Assembly (NCBI GenBank): GCA_007120035.1 | Contig: SKON01000013.1 | Coordinates: 56,008-120,007 of the forward strand | From: Myxococcales bacterium | GTDB lineage: Bacteria; Myxococcota_A; Bradymonadia; Bradymonadales; Bradymonadaceae | DNA length: 64,000 nucleotides | Reading direction: 5' to 3' | Part shown: positions 38,501-48,458 of the stretch, in pieces | How the letters are laid out: each line of letters opens with the position of its first letter | How positions within the stretch are numbered: position 1 is the first letter of the stretch | Notes under the pieces: generated by a model | Databases searched by the model: none | What the model saw: only the letters and a program-made list of their open reading frames with translations | Told to the model about the DNA's origin: nothing | Position numbers and translations under genes: made by a program

Positions 38501-39280
38501 TCAGCCCTCTCCCCACTGACGCCCCAGGTAGAGGGCCTCGATCATCTCCGCCACAGCTCGCTCGAACCCTACCAGGGACGCCCGAGACACGATGCTATGG
38601 CCGATGTTGAACTCCTCGATCAAGGGGATCGCCGCCACGTCGAGCACGTTCTTGTAGTCCAGCCCGTGCCCGGCCGCCACGGTCAGCCCCACGGTGTGGG
38701 CCACCCGAGCCGCCTCTTCGAGCCGCGCCAACTCCGTGGCCCGATCGAACTCCGAAGGCCGCAGCTTATTCGTCGTCGCCGGCGCCGCCTCGCAGTAGTC
38801 CCCGGTGTGGAGCTCCACGATCTCCACGCCCAGCTCAGCGCTGGCCGCGATCTGCTCCGGCTCGGGGTCGATGAAGAGGCTCAGGTACGCCCCGGACTCC
38901 CGCAGCGCCTCCAGGTACTCTCCCAGCCGCTCCACCTGGCCGACCACGTCGAGCCCCCCCTCGGTGGTCTGCTCCTCCCTCTTCTCCGGAACGAGGGTCA
39001 CCATGTCGGGGCGAACCTCCAGCGCGAAGGCCAGCATCTCTTCGGTGGCCGCCATCTCCAGGTTGAGGCGAGTCTCAACGGTCTCTCGTAGCACGAGGAC
39101 GTCACGGTCTTGGATGTGCCGGCGATCTTCTCGCAGGTGAACCGTGATCTGATCCGCCCCGGCCAGCTCCGCCAGCGACGCCGCCGCCACCGGATCGGGA
39201 TAGATGGTCCCGCGGGCCTGCCGCAAGGTGGCGATATGATCCACATTCACCCCCAGCCGGGGGCGCTTCTCCACAGACAT
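38501..39280 (-). CDS. pdxJ: Pyridoxine 5'-phosphate synthase
   Basis: This is a 259-residue protein. Hallmarks are [51 protein letters not shown] and [10 protein letters not shown]. It condenses 3-amino-2-oxopropyl phosphate with deoxyxylulose 5-phosphate to make vitamin B6. It follows glmM in the same direction. Confidence 0.95.
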   Translation of the reverse strand: MSVEKRPRLGVNVDHIATLRQARGTIYPDPVAAASLAELAGADQITVHLREDRRHIQDRDVLVLRETVETRLNLEMAATEEMLAFALEVRPDMVTLVPEKREEQTTEGGLDVVGQVERLGEYLEALRESGAYLSLFIDPEPEQIAASAELGVEIVELHTGDYCEAAPATTNKLRPSEFDRATELARLEEAARVAHTVGLTVAAGHGLDYKNVLDVAAIPLIEEFNIGHSIVSRASLVGFERAVAEMIEALYLGRQWGEG

Positions 39281-39317
39281 TCCAACTCCCTGTCACAAAG
39301 GATCACCAACGACGAAT

Positions 39318-39344
39318 CCAACCAACTCAACCAACACAACCAAC
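39318..39344. repeat. 9-bp tandem repeat between glmM and pdxJ
   Basis: On the minus strand three 9-bp units (GTTGGTTGT, GTTGGTTGA, GTTGGTTGG) lie in a row in the 74-bp gap, differing only in the last base. They could affect RNA between the two genes. Function is unknown. Confidence 0.85.
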
Positions 39345-39354
39345 GCCTTCGCCA

Positions 39355-40728
39355 TCACGCCCCGATCAGCATCCGCAGCGACTGGCTCAGCTCCTGAGCG
39401 TAGCTTCGGACTACTCCATCGTCTGGGCCCTCCACCATGATCCGAGCCTTGCTCTCCGTCCCGGAGTACCGGGCCAGCACTCGGCCCGTGTTCTCCAGGC
39501 GCTCCTCGACCTCCCGGACCTTCGCCTGGAACTCCTCGAGCTCCTCCAGGGGCGGCTTCTCCCGCACCTCCACGTTGATCAATACCTGGGGGAAGGGCTT
39601 CATCACCCGGGAAAGCTCGCTCAGAGGCTTGCCACTCCGCTGCATCACCGCAAGGACCTGCAGGGCCGCCAACATCCCGTCTCCCGTGGTGGAGTGATCC
39701 AAAAAGACCAGGTGTCCGCTCTGCTCCCCGCCCAGGTTGTATCCACCCCGGCGCATCTCCTCCACCACGTACCGGTCTCCCACGGCGGTCCGCACCAGGG
39801 TGATCCCCTCTTTCTTCAGCGCCACCTCCAGGCCCACGTTGCTCATCACCGTCGTCACCAGCGTGTCGTGGTGGAGCTTGCCCTGGTTCTTGAGATGCAT
39901 GGCACAGAGCGCCAGGATCCCGTCGCCGTCGACGGCCTCCCCCTTCTCATCGATCAAGATCAGGCGATCGGCGTCACCGTCGAGGGTGATCCCGATGTCC
40001 GCCCGGGTCTCACGCACCCGCCGGGCCGTGTTGTGGGGATGGAGGCTGCCGCAGTCGAGGTTGATGTTGAAGCCGTCGGGCTGGTCGCCCAGGGTGAACA
40101 CCTCGGCCCCCAGCTCCCGGAGCACCGCCGGCGCCACCCGGTAGGCCGCCCCGTTGGCGCAGTCCACCACCACCCGCAGCCCCTCCAGGGTCAGATCCCG
40201 AGGGAAGGTGTTCTTCAAGAACACGATGTACCGGCCCGCGGCGTCATCCAGCCGGGAAGCTTTCCCCACCTCGGCGGCGTCGGGCACCAGGGGCCGCTCC
40301 CCCAGCACCAGCTCCTCGATGGCCAGCTCCTCGGCGTCGGGCAGCTTGAACCCGTCGGCCCCGAAGAGCTTGATCCCGTTGTCCTGGTAGGGGTTGTGGC
40401 TGGCGCTGATCACGATCCCCGCGTCGGCCCGCATCCCGGTAGTCACAAAGGAGATCCCCGGCGTCGGCAGAGGGCCCACCAGCTGCACGTCGGCCCCCAT
40501 GGACGTGATCCCCGCCGCCAGCCCGGACTCGAACATATACCCCGACACCCGGGTGTCCTTCCCGATCACGATCCGGGTCCGATGCCCGAAGGGCCTCCCC
40601 TCGGTCAGGGTATTTCGAAAGTAGTGAGCCACCGCCTGCCCCAGGCGCACGGCCAGCTCCGCCGTCATCGGGTATTCGTTGGCCACTCCTCGAATCCCGT
40701 CGGTCCCGAAGAGTTCTCGCTTCGTCAT
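39355..40728 (-). CDS. glmM: Phosphoglucosamine mutase
   Basis: This is a 457-residue protein. The catalytic phosphoserine is S110 in ISASHNP. Further blocks are [12 protein letters not shown], the metal loop LDGDADRL and GGEQSGH. It converts glucosamine-6-phosphate to glucosamine-1-phosphate for peptidoglycan and LPS. In most genomes it follows cdaA-ybbR; here it lies convergent to them. Confidence 0.95.
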   Translation of the reverse strand: MTKRELFGTDGIRGVANEYPMTAELAVRLGQAVAHYFRNTLTEGRPFGHRTRIVIGKDTRVSGYMFESGLAAGITSMGADVQLVGPLPTPGISFVTTGMRADAGIVISASHNPYQDNGIKLFGADGFKLPDAEELAIEELVLGERPLVPDAAEVGKASRLDDAAGRYIVFLKNTFPRDLTLEGLRVVVDCANGAAYRVAPAVLRELGAEVFTLGDQPDGFNINLDCGSLHPHNTARRVRETRADIGITLDGDADRLILIDEKGEAVDGDGILALCAMHLKNQGKLHHDTLVTTVMSNVGLEVALKKEGITLVRTAVGDRYVVEEMRRGGYNLGGEQSGHLVFLDHSTTGDGMLAALQVLAVMQRSGKPLSELSRVMKPFPQVLINVEVREKPPLEELEEFQAKVREVEERLENTGRVLARYSGTESKARIMVEGPDDGVVRSYAQELSQSLRMLIGA

Positions 40729-40822
40729 TGTCGTCGCTCCATATCTGAACCAGGCCGTCTGCTCGACTCCCGTCCTACCACGGCTCCCGCCACCAACTCA
40801 AAGGATTGCCCTCCAATCCTGC

Positions 40823-41617
40823 TCAACGTAGGTCCTCGGCTCCCTCGGGCAACCACCGCCACTTCAACTCCACGGAGTGCTTCAGGTCCTCGGCCACCAG
40901 CCGCACCCTCAGATCGCTGTGCAAGAGCTCTCCCGACTCCACCGCGATCAGCGCCGTCCCCGTTCCCTGTCCTCGCCCCTCCAGGCCCTCCCAGGAAGGG
41001 ACGAGCTCCACCTGTCGGTCCAGGAGGATCGCCTTCTCCCCGGAGGCCAGCTCCACCACCTGCGAGAAGGTCGACCCGATCCGGGCTTCCACCTGATACA
41101 CCTGGCCGCCGTGGAGAAAACTCAAGAGCTCTCGATGACTGAAGCTCTCCCCGGGTAACACGGCCGCTGCCGGCGGACGCGGCCGGATCCCCTCGGCGGC
41201 CATGGTCAACACCCAGGCCCACCGGCGGCGATCCTGGTACTCCGCCGCTGTCCCCGCCTCGGGCCCCCCGAAGGCCACAAACCCCAACGCCACCGCCTCG
41301 AACCCCTCCTCACCAGGGCGCCCTTCGACGACGAGATCCACCACCACGGAGTCGTCCTCATCGTCTCGCACTACCTGCCGCAGCCGCACCTCCCCGTCTC
41401 CCAGGGGGCTCACCGTCAGAAGACGAGGCTCCCCGCTGTCTACCACCTCCCAGGTCATCAGCTCTTCGATCGGCGTGTGCCACTCCGGCACGGGAAGAAG
41501 CTCTTCCTCCTCCTCGGTCCACTCCACGGCCAGCAGGAGCCCCACCACCAGCGCGGCCGACGAGACCAGCACCCACAGATACCACCGCTCCCAGAACCCC
41601 GTGACTGCTCTCCACAT
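40823..41617 (-). CDS. Membrane-anchored protein of unknown function
   Basis: This is a 264-residue protein with one N-terminal TM helix (WYLWVLVSSAALVVGLLLAV) and a beta-rich soluble part with no known motif. It lies 6 bp after the Cys-cluster gene and 94 bp before glmM, so it is probably co-transcribed. It may be a periplasmic or outer-face envelope factor. I do not recognise a family. Confidence 0.6.
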   Translation of the reverse strand: MWRAVTGFWERWYLWVLVSSAALVVGLLLAVEWTEEEEELLPVPEWHTPIEELMTWEVVDSGEPRLLTVSPLGDGEVRLRQVVRDDEDDSVVVDLVVEGRPGEEGFEAVALGFVAFGGPEAGTAAEYQDRRRWAWVLTMAAEGIRPRPPAAAVLPGESFSHRELLSFLHGGQVYQVEARIGSTFSQVVELASGEKAILLDRQVELVPSWEGLEGRGQGTGTALIAVESGELLHSDLRVRLVAEDLKHSVELKWRWLPEGAEDLR

Positions 41618-41623
41618 CGGGAC

Positions 41624-42448
41624 TCACCGCTGCAGTCGACGCTCCACCGCCTGATCCACGGCCTCGGAGAGCTCCTCGAGCCCACGGACCACCAGACGGC
41701 GCGCCTGGTCTACTTCCACTTCCCCGGCGCACCTCGTCCCCAGACAAAGGAGCAAGAGATCCACGCCGGTCTTCTCCGCCACCACCCCCGGCGCCAACTC
41801 ACGACGCCGGGCGGTCTGCAGCGGACCTGTCACCTCGGACTGTCCGAAGATACCGTCCTCGCCACGGAAACGCCACGCCCGCAACCACTCAAAGCACCGG
41901 GCCCCGGCCTCCACGACCGCCGGCGCCAGAAGATCCTTCGCCCCCGGCTGGGCCCCGGTCCGCCGGGCCACCTCCTCCATCAGGGTCCGCACAAACCGCG
42001 GGTTCGTGATCGCCAACCCGTAGAGATAGCTGTCCTTCACCGCCGCCAGCACAAAGTCCACCTCTTCGCGACGCAACACATCGTGGGCCGCGCACAGATA
42101 GTCCTCGCAGATGAATCGATCGTAGACCCCGCAATCCCGCCCATCGATCCCGTCGTTCTGGAGCGGATGCACCAGACACCCCACCCGCTCCCCGTCGTCT
42201 CCCAAGAACCCCAGAAACGGGCACGACGGCAGCTCCGTCAAGAGCTTCACCGCCGGCGGATCTTCCCACTTCGCTCGAAAGTCCCTCAAGCTCTCCAGGT
42301 CGTCGATCCGGGCCTCTTGATGATAGGCCCGGGTTCGACGCCGGAGGCGCTCTCGCACCTCCTCTTCTCCCCACTCTCGGTGGTTATACATCCCACAACA
42401 GGCCCCGCAGCTCTTCTCGCCATCGGGGTGGCACAACACTCGCTTCAA
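41624..42448 (-). CDS. YkgJ-like cysteine-cluster protein
   Basis: This is about 274 residues. I favour a TTG at 42448 because it overlaps the lolA stop as TTGA and has AGGA 6 nt upstream; a GTG at 42454 is possible. Cys residues cluster as CHPDGEKSCGACC near the start, then CPFLG, CLVHPLQNDGIDGRDCGVYD and CEDYLC. This resembles the CxxCxxxCC (YkgJ) family, which binds zinc or an Fe-S centre and has no settled role. The rest is helical. Confidence 0.65.
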   Translation of the reverse strand: MKRVLCHPDGEKSCGACCGMYNHREWGEEEVRERLRRRTRAYHQEARIDDLESLRDFRAKWEDPPAVKLLTELPSCPFLGFLGDDGERVGCLVHPLQNDGIDGRDCGVYDRFICEDYLCAAHDVLRREEVDFVLAAVKDSYLYGLAITNPRFVRTLMEEVARRTGAQPGAKDLLAPAVVEAGARCFEWLRAWRFRGEDGIFGQSEVTGPLQTARRRELAPGVVAEKTGVDLLLLCLGTRCAGEVEVDQARRLVVRGLEELSEAVDQAVERRLQR

Positions 42449-43161
42449 TCGCACTCCTGATTCGGATTGAGCAGCCGCGCTCCTTCCGGGGGCTCGAACT
42501 GGAACCCGCTCTCCGGCAGGTTTCGGTTCAACCGGGTGTTCACGAAGGCGATCTCGTTGGTGTTGCCATAGGGGTCATAGAGGATGCTCCGCGTAACCTG
42601 GAAGCTCTCCGGATCCAGCACGAACCGAAGCTCCCGGTACTCCGAGCTGGCCTCCTTCGGGGTCAACCTCAACCGGGGCTCCTCGGCGGTGGAGCCGTCG
42701 GCGAACTCCACGTCGAACTCCTCCAGCAGGTTCCCCTCACCCATCAAAAACCGCAGCGCCGCCGGCAGGTTGCTCTCCGCCAGACATTGCTTGAACACCT
42801 GCTGGAACTCCATCTCGTAGACCCAGAAGATATTGCCGTCGCTCACCATCACCCGATCTCGCCGCGTGGCGTCGTCGGCCCGATAGTAGTCCCACCGCAT
42901 CATTCCCGGCTTCTTGAAGTACACCCGGCCCCGAGACCGCTTGGCCTCACCGGCCGCCACGTCCGTGAAGGTCTGCAGAAAGGCCGCCTGGAAGTCGTCG
43001 GTGTCCTGGTAGAACCGCTGCACCCGCTCGGCCACGTCCTCGGCACTCATCCCCGCCGGCGCCGGGTCGTCGGCCGCGGCTTCCACCGCCAGAACGCAGA
43101 AGAGCCCCGCCACAACCAGGGCAAACAGCGACGAGCTCCTTCTCAGTAGACCTTTCAACAT
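42445..43161 (-). CDS. lolA: Outer-membrane lipoprotein carrier LolA
   Basis: This is a 238-residue protein. The ATG at 43161 starts a signal peptide (FALVVAGLFCVLAVEAAA). The LolA fold is seen from FYQDTDDFQAAFLQTFTD through GRVYFKKPGMMRWDYY, VSDGNIFWVYEME and on to NLPESGFQFEPPEG. It carries lipoproteins across the periplasm to LolB or the outer membrane. That fits a genome rich in lipoproteins. Confidence 0.88.
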   Translation of the reverse strand: MLKGLLRRSSSLFALVVAGLFCVLAVEAAADDPAPAGMSAEDVAERVQRFYQDTDDFQAAFLQTFTDVAAGEAKRSRGRVYFKKPGMMRWDYYRADDATRRDRVMVSDGNIFWVYEMEFQQVFKQCLAESNLPAALRFLMGEGNLLEEFDVEFADGSTAEEPRLRLTPKEASSEYRELRFVLDPESFQVTRSILYDPYGNTNEIAFVNTRLNRNLPESGFQFEPPEGARLLNPNQECD

Positions 43162-43362
43162 CTCTCTTCTCCCTCGTGGAACGTTGCCGGTCCCGACCAC
43201 CGCCGCGGACCCTCATCCCTAAAGACGAATCAGCGGGCGATTTATTCGCAAGCCTTTCGCCGGGGGCGCATCTTTGCCCGAACGCCGTCGAGAAGCAAGC
43301 CGTTGCCCTCTTCCCCCTCCTCCACTACCCTGTCCAAACTCCACCACCCTCCGGGGGACACC

Positions 43363-43875
43363 ATGAACAAACCACTACTCCTCGCTCTCTCACTCGCCAT
43401 CGCTGCCGCCGGCTGCCAGGCCGCCCCTCCCGCACAAGACTCGCCACCACAAGAGCCCCAAGAGCCACCTGCGCCGCTGGTGCCCCAAGGCCCACAGAAG
43501 CCCGTAATCACAGCAGACACCGAGGACGGCTGCTTCGAGGTGGCGGCGCCCGTCGGAGCCGATTGCGAGGAGTCCGTTCGGTTCTGCAAGCGCTCCAGCG
43601 GTTTTTACGTCAGCGGTGGGATGGGCACCTCCGTGGCCTGGGTGTACCCCGCCGACCCCGGAGAGGAGTTCGAAGGTGGGGAGGTCCTCCGGTGCGACGT
43701 GCTCTCCGTCGATCCCTGCCGCCAAGAGGCCTTGATACTCTGCGATGAGACGGGTCCTGGACGGCGGATCCGGCAGGTGACGCTACCGCGCGGAGAGCTC
43801 CTGCGGGCGACCTGGGAGGAGGGCACCCCGGACCGGTCGGCGATCTTCACCGTGGAGTTTCAGAGCTCCGAGTAA
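43363..43875 (+). CDS. Small Pro-rich lipoprotein
   Basis: This is a 170-residue protein. The ATG at 43363 follows GGGGGACACC. The lipobox is AAGC. A Pro/Gln linker (PPQEPQEPPAPLVPQGPQ) leads to a small beta-rich domain with six Cys (CFEVAAPVGADCEESVRFC ... CDVLSVDPC ... LC). It is divergent from lolA. No family recognised. Confidence 0.65.
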   Translation: MNKPLLLALSLAIAAAGCQAAPPAQDSPPQEPQEPPAPLVPQGPQKPVITADTEDGCFEVAAPVGADCEESVRFCKRSSGFYVSGGMGTSVAWVYPADPGEEFEGGEVLRCDVLSVDPCRQEALILCDETGPGRRIRQVTLPRGELLRATWEEGTPDRSAIFTVEFQSSE

Positions 43876-43956
43876 TCGCAACGGATCCGTTGCCAGCCGA
43901 CCTCTCTTTGTGCCATAGCACCGGGGCGCAGGTGACCGTCCCCGACCACTGCAACG

Positions 43957-45183
43957 ATGAAACAAAAACGTCCCGTCCGCAGGCTCTTCCCCGTCCTGTT
44001 GATCAACCTCACGGGGTTCGCCATCGCGATCCCCGTCCTCCCCGCCCTGGCCTACGCCATGGGGGGAAGCGCCGTGGACGTAGGCCTCCTTTACGCCGTG
44101 CAATCGTTGGGGCAGTTCGTGATGGCTCCCCTGTGGGGGAGCCTCTCGGATCGTCTCGGCCGCAAACCGATCCTCCTCGCCACCTTCGCCGCAGCCGCCG
44201 TCCTTGAGCTCGCCACAGCCTTCGTCGGCTCCCTCGCTCTCCTCTACGTGTCTCGGTTCTTCGTCGGCCTCTGCGCCGGCAACGTCGCCACGGCGAGCGC
44301 TATGATCGCGGACAGCACCGACGCGGAGAGTCGGTCCAAGGGGATGGCCGTGATCGGCATCAGCTTCGGCCTGGGCTTCACCCTCGGCCCGGCCCTTGGA
44401 GCCGTCGTGGGCTGGCTCGCCACTCCCGGCATCGCCGGACCCATGGGCGCCGGCATGCCCTTTTTGGCCGCCGCCGCCATGAACCTCTTGGCCCTGGCCC
44501 TCGGGGCGATCCTCCTCGAGGAGCCCCTCCCGGACCCCGAGAAGCGACGCCAGAACCGCCGCCGGCTCCCCGCCCGCAGCCTCCGTCGCCAGCTCCGCCG
44601 CCCCGGTGTCCTCCTGGCCGCCGGCCTCTTTTTCTTCTACACCGTCTCCCTTACGGTCCTCGAGGGCACCTTCTTCATCTTCATGGAAGCCATCTACGGC
44701 TACGACATCGTCGAGGTCGGCTTCCTCTTCGCCGCCATGGGCCTGGCGATGGTCGCCTTCCACGGCGCCATCGGACCCCTCTCCCGCCGCCTCGGCGACG
44801 ATCGCATGACCCTACTCGGCGTCATCACCCTCGGCCTCGGCCTGCTCATCGCCCCCGTCTATCCCCCGCTGTGGTTTCTCCTGATCTTCCTCACCATCGC
44901 CACCTTCGGCCGGGCCCTGGTCCACCCCGGCGTCCTCGCCATGATGTCCGCCGAGAGCCGCGACAACCAGGAGACCGGCCAGCTCATGGGCGTGATGCAG
45001 TCCGCCTCCAGCCTGGGCCGCATTGTCGGCCCCGCCGTCGGGGGAGTCCTCTTCGCGACGATCGCCCCCCAGGCACCGTTCTACTTTGCCGGTGCTCTTC
45101 TGCTGGTGTCCGGCGTGGCGTGGTGGGTCCTCCGCCAGCGACATCTCGCGTCCATCGCAAACCCCGGTGTATCGAATGCATGA
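43957..45183 (+). CDS. MFS transporter, drug-efflux (TCR/Tet-like) type
   Basis: This is a 408-residue protein with about 12 TM helices. The loop 2-3 motif is GSLSDRLGRKPIL, and motif C-like GISFGLGFTLGPALGAVVG lies in TM5, both typical of drug:H+ antiporters. The substrate is unknown. Its gene is followed by the long inverted-repeat element. Confidence 0.85.
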   Translation: MKQKRPVRRLFPVLLINLTGFAIAIPVLPALAYAMGGSAVDVGLLYAVQSLGQFVMAPLWGSLSDRLGRKPILLATFAAAAVLELATAFVGSLALLYVSRFFVGLCAGNVATASAMIADSTDAESRSKGMAVIGISFGLGFTLGPALGAVVGWLATPGIAGPMGAGMPFLAAAAMNLLALALGAILLEEPLPDPEKRRQNRRRLPARSLRRQLRRPGVLLAAGLFFFYTVSLTVLEGTFFIFMEAIYGYDIVEVGFLFAAMGLAMVAFHGAIGPLSRRLGDDRMTLLGVITLGLGLLIAPVYPPLWFLLIFLTIATFGRALVHPGVLAMMSAESRDNQETGQLMGVMQSASSLGRIVGPAVGGVLFATIAPQAPFYFAGALLLVSGVAWWVLRQRHLASIANPGVSNA

Positions 45184-45304
45184 AGCGCGGGCGCGATGCT
45201 GAAACGTCGGGATTCGCGACGGTTTGGATCGCGGCGTTGGGGTTCATGGAAAGAATCGGACCTCCGGTGGCCGGCGATGCAGATCGCGGCGTCGGGGCTC
45301 GCGA

Positions 45305-45626
45305 CGGGTCATTTCCAAGCATAGTTCAGGGCTCCCACGGTCTACCCCCGGTTGAAACCGGGGGCTGCGGTGGGCTGGGCTCCGCTGGGGTCATGACCCC
45401 GCTCCGCCTGAGATGTTCTCCACATAGTCGACCACTCGAAAACCAATCCGGTGCGGGGTTCGACGGTGCCGGTGTGAATCCGGGCCTGGTTCGGAACGAC
45501 TCCGCTCTCCGAAACATCTCAGGCGGAGCGGGGTCATGACCCCAGCGGAGCCCAGCCCACTCCAGCCCCCTGGCTTTAGCCGGGGGTAGACCGTGGGAGC
45601 CCTGAACTATGCTTGGAAATGACCCG
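45305..45626. mobile_element. 322-bp long-inverted-repeat element (MITE-like, no transposase)
   Basis: The left arm (45305-45417) and right arm (45513-45626) are near-perfect reverse complements over ~113 bp, with a 95-bp spacer. Each arm holds the perfect 14-bp palindrome GGGGTCATGACCCC and a second hairpin built on CCCCCGG. No transposase is encoded. The ends CGGGTCATTTCCAAGCATAG face outwards. Such a structure fits a MITE or a REP-type unit. The inverted similarity continues into the flanking tandem repeats. With those flanks it fills the 712-bp gap 45184-45895. Confidence 0.75.
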
Positions 45627-45716
45627 CCGCCCACCCCGACGTCCCGATCTCTTTCGCCGCCCACCCCGCCGTCCCGATCTCATTCGCCGCCAACCCAGAC
45701 GTCCCGATCTCATTCG
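45627..45716. repeat. 30-bp tandem repeats (about three copies)
   Basis: The unit reads roughly CGCCGCCCACCCCGACGTCC then CGATCTC(A/T)TT, repeated three times with few changes, next to the right end of the inverted-repeat element. The left flank (45190-45304) holds diverged units of similar sequence in the opposite orientation. Confidence 0.8.
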
Positions 45717-45895
45717 CCGCCCGAACGTTCACCCCCCGCGAACCCTTTACCACCACCCCTACCTTTGAAATAATACGGGAGTTCTCGCAGTTTTTCTGGT
45801 ATCGGGAGCCATCGGCGCGATTCCGAGGCCTGCCTTCCTCGGACCCGCACTCACCTTGCTTACTTAAGGCAGCCTCACAGCCCAGGTCCCAGGCC

Positions 45896-47167
45896 TTGGA
45901 CGTTGTCATAGCCGAAGCCATCGGTCTCTTGGTCGCCCTCCTGGTCGCCGGGTTCTCCTCCGGCGCCCGCGAAGCCCTGTCCATCTTAGAGCGTCGGGAA
46001 CGCCTCAACGGCACCACCGACGCCGACGAAGACACCATCTTCGGGTGGTGGCGGCAGCGGCAGCGCCCGGTCCTGATGGTTCTCCGAGTCTTCCACCGAT
46101 TGGGGCTGATCACCATGGCATCCCTGGGCGCCCTGATCGCCCTGGAGGTCCTTTCGGGGGCCCCCTCGATCGCCGTGGTAATCGTGGGCCTGACCCTGGT
46201 GGCCGTCTTCTTCGCCGACGTGGTCCCCATCGCCATGGCCCACCGCCGGCCCCAGATCGTCGCCCGGTGGGCCCTGCATATCCTCCGCCTCCCCTACCTT
46301 CTCCTCTACCCCATCACTCGCCTCCTCCTGCTGTGGCGCCGTGTCGTCCGGGGTAAGGGCAACGATGATCAGACCGAGGACCGCCTCGAGGCCGCCTCCG
46401 CGCTGAAAGCCATGTTCTCTGGAGAGCGCCTCCACACCGAGGAGCGTCAGGAGCTGATGCGCTCCGTGACCGCCCTGCCGGGTACCGTCGTCCGAGAGGT
46501 CATGGTCCCCCGCACCGACATGGTCTCCCTCTCCCACGACATGAGCCTCGAAGAGATCCTCCCCGCCCTCCTGGAGTGCGGTCACAGCCGGATCCCCGTC
46601 TATCGCGACACCCTCGACGAGATCGTCGGCCTCTTCTACGCCAAGGACATCATCGGCCTGATGTCCTCGGGCGACGAATTCCAGATCGATGAGCTCCTCC
46701 GGCAACCCTACTTCGTCCCCGAGACCAAACCCATCGACGAGCTTTTGGGGGAGTTTCAAAAGAAACGCATCCACATGGCGATCGTCGTCGATGAGTTCGG
46801 TGGCACCGCCGGCCTGATCACCTTAGAAGACGTGATCGAGGAATTCTTCGGCGACATCCAAGACGAGTACGACGTCGAGCCCAGCCAGATCGTAGAACTC
46901 TCCGACGGCGCCGTGTTGGCCGACGCCCGGATCGATCTCGACGAGATCGCCCAGCACTTCGACGTCCACTTCCCCCAGACCAGCGACTACGACTCCCTGG
47001 GCGGATTCCTCCTCGCCCACACCGGCAGCGTCCCTCAGCCCGGCGAACAAGTACAATGGGAGCACCTTCTCTTTCGGATCGTTGAGGCCGACGCCAAACG
47101 CATCGACTCCGTTGAAATCGTAATCGTTCCGCCATCGTCTGAGGAGCCGAAGGCCGCCATCCCATGA
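45896..47167 (+). CDS. CNNM/CBS/CorC-HlyC domain membrane protein (hemolysin-like)
   Basis: This is a 423-residue protein from a TTG at 45896 (weak site; the frame has no better start). The N-terminal CNNM (DUF21) domain has three to four TM helices. A CBS pair follows (REVMVPRTDMVSL, SRIPVYRDTLDEIVGLFY, MAIVVDEFGGTAGLITLEDVIEE). The C-terminus is a CorC_HlyC domain (DYDSLGGFLLAHTGSVP). Relatives act in Mg2+ or Co2+ efflux. Its stop overlaps the next start (ATGA). Confidence 0.88.
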   Translation: MDVVIAEAIGLLVALLVAGFSSGAREALSILERRERLNGTTDADEDTIFGWWRQRQRPVLMVLRVFHRLGLITMASLGALIALEVLSGAPSIAVVIVGLTLVAVFFADVVPIAMAHRRPQIVARWALHILRLPYLLLYPITRLLLLWRRVVRGKGNDDQTEDRLEAASALKAMFSGERLHTEERQELMRSVTALPGTVVREVMVPRTDMVSLSHDMSLEEILPALLECGHSRIPVYRDTLDEIVGLFYAKDIIGLMSSGDEFQIDELLRQPYFVPETKPIDELLGEFQKKRIHMAIVVDEFGGTAGLITLEDVIEEFFGDIQDEYDVEPSQIVELSDGAVLADARIDLDEIAQHFDVHFPQTSDYDSLGGFLLAHTGSVPQPGEQVQWEHLLFRIVEADAKRIDSVEIVIVPPSSEEPKAAIP

Positions 47168-48153
47168 CACGCTCACTGATCCTCGTAGTTCTCGTGGCCC
47201 TGACCGCTCTTGCTTGCTCCACGGCGATGGCTACCGTCGCGCCCCCAGACTGGGACGTAACGTCGATCACCGAGATCGTGCCCGCCAACGGGGCTCTCGT
47301 GATCCACGGCCAGGGAAAATTCACCGAGAGCGTGGACGTGGAAGTCCACCACGACGGCGAACTCGTCGAGGGGTCCCACCGGCGAATCTTGCTCGACACG
47401 ACTGAAACCGGCCCCTGGCGAGGCGTGAAAACGGTCCTTTTGGTGTGGACCCCGACCCAGGCCTGGCAGCCATCGGCGGACTACACCGTCCAGGCCGGTC
47501 GCTCCCGATCCGAGACCTCTCCCCGGACCTTTCGCGTCACCGAGAGCACCTCTCCCGCTCCTCGCGTTCATCTCGGCGATCTCCGCTTCGACATGGGCCG
47601 GGCGACCACCGAAACCGACTGTTGCAACGTGGACTGTGAGAACATGCCGGGAGGTGTCACAACCGGCGGGCGGTGCCGAGAGTGCTGGCCCACCGCCGAG
47701 ATGCCCCAACCTGGGGTCCGCGCCAACTGGATCCCCGAGGATCTCGGAGATCATCCCGACCAGTTCCTGGTACACTTTACCGAGCCCGACGGCACCACCG
47801 CGGCCCTCCACTGGAGCCCCGACCTGGGCGCCGATCCCATCCGCGGTGTCCACCACTACTCCCCAGATCATGAGTCCCCCTACTGCCTCCACATGAGCGT
47901 CGAGCATCTCCCCACGGGCGACACCTTCGACGCCGAAGAAGCCTGTGTTCACCTCCCGGCCGGGGTCGACCTCTCGGAGGTCCAGCTCGACCCGTCTCGA
48001 CCCACCCTCTGCAAGCCCTCCGTTCTCCCCCTGGGTTCCTCCCAGGTGGATCCCTCGCAGCGAACTCTCCTGAAGCCCCTCATCGGCACGGCCTTCCTGG
48101 CCCTGCTGCTCGTGGCGGCGCTGATCGCGATGCGAAGACGCCGGCAGAGTTAA
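47164..48153 (+). CDS. Exported protein with C-terminal membrane anchor
   Basis: This is a 329-residue protein. The signal peptide has a possible lipobox (TALAC). The soluble region is beta-rich with Cys pairs (DCCNVDCENMPGG, CRECWP). A C-terminal TM helix (IGTAFLALLLVAALIAM) ends in RRRRQS, a layout like a C-terminal sorting anchor, though without the Gly-Cys of MYXO-CTERM. The ATGA overlap couples it to the CNNM gene. Function unknown. Confidence 0.6.
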   Translation: MTRSLILVVLVALTALACSTAMATVAPPDWDVTSITEIVPANGALVIHGQGKFTESVDVEVHHDGELVEGSHRRILLDTTETGPWRGVKTVLLVWTPTQAWQPSADYTVQAGRSRSETSPRTFRVTESTSPAPRVHLGDLRFDMGRATTETDCCNVDCENMPGGVTTGGRCRECWPTAEMPQPGVRANWIPEDLGDHPDQFLVHFTEPDGTTAALHWSPDLGADPIRGVHHYSPDHESPYCLHMSVEHLPTGDTFDAEEACVHLPAGVDLSEVQLDPSRPTLCKPSVLPLGSSQVDPSQRTLLKPLIGTAFLALLLVAALIAMRRRRQS

Positions 48154-48458
48154 CGGGCTGTGCGTCAATTTGCCACGGCGATCTTCGGACTCCTCGCTGG
48201 CCCTTCTCCCCCCCCCTTTGTTAGCCTCTCTTTAGTCGGTCAGGGGAGCGGGAACCACATCTCTCCCCTCTTTATTCCGGCGTGACCCTCACGGTTCACC
48301 GCTCGAACTCCCGCCACGTCGCGCTCAGGCGCATAAAATGCGGAGTTTCGGTGGCCACAAAGGGTTTGACATCCGCCGGTGATCGTGTGATGTAGGCCCC
48401 CCTTTTGGGCGCCTTCTTCGCCCACCGCTGTGTATCTGGTAACGGAGTAGTTGGAAGT
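48154..48458. promoter_or_regulatory. Leader region of the respiratory cluster
   Basis: This 305-bp gap precedes actA. The best -35 is TTGACA at 48367-48372; 17 bp on is GATGTA, a weak -10. A run of C (about 48211-48219) and AT-rich CTTTGTTAGCC lie further up. I see no RNA gene. A promoter for the act/cox cluster here is likely, but its exact site is a guess. Confidence 0.4.

Noticed and set aside
45184..45664. Possible proteins in the 45.2-45.7 kb repeat region
   Set aside because: Frames are low in complexity and mirror each other across the inverted repeat; no start or family was convincing.
45627..45716. CRISPR array
   Set aside because: The 30-bp units lie directly next to one another without unique spacers, and no cas gene is near.
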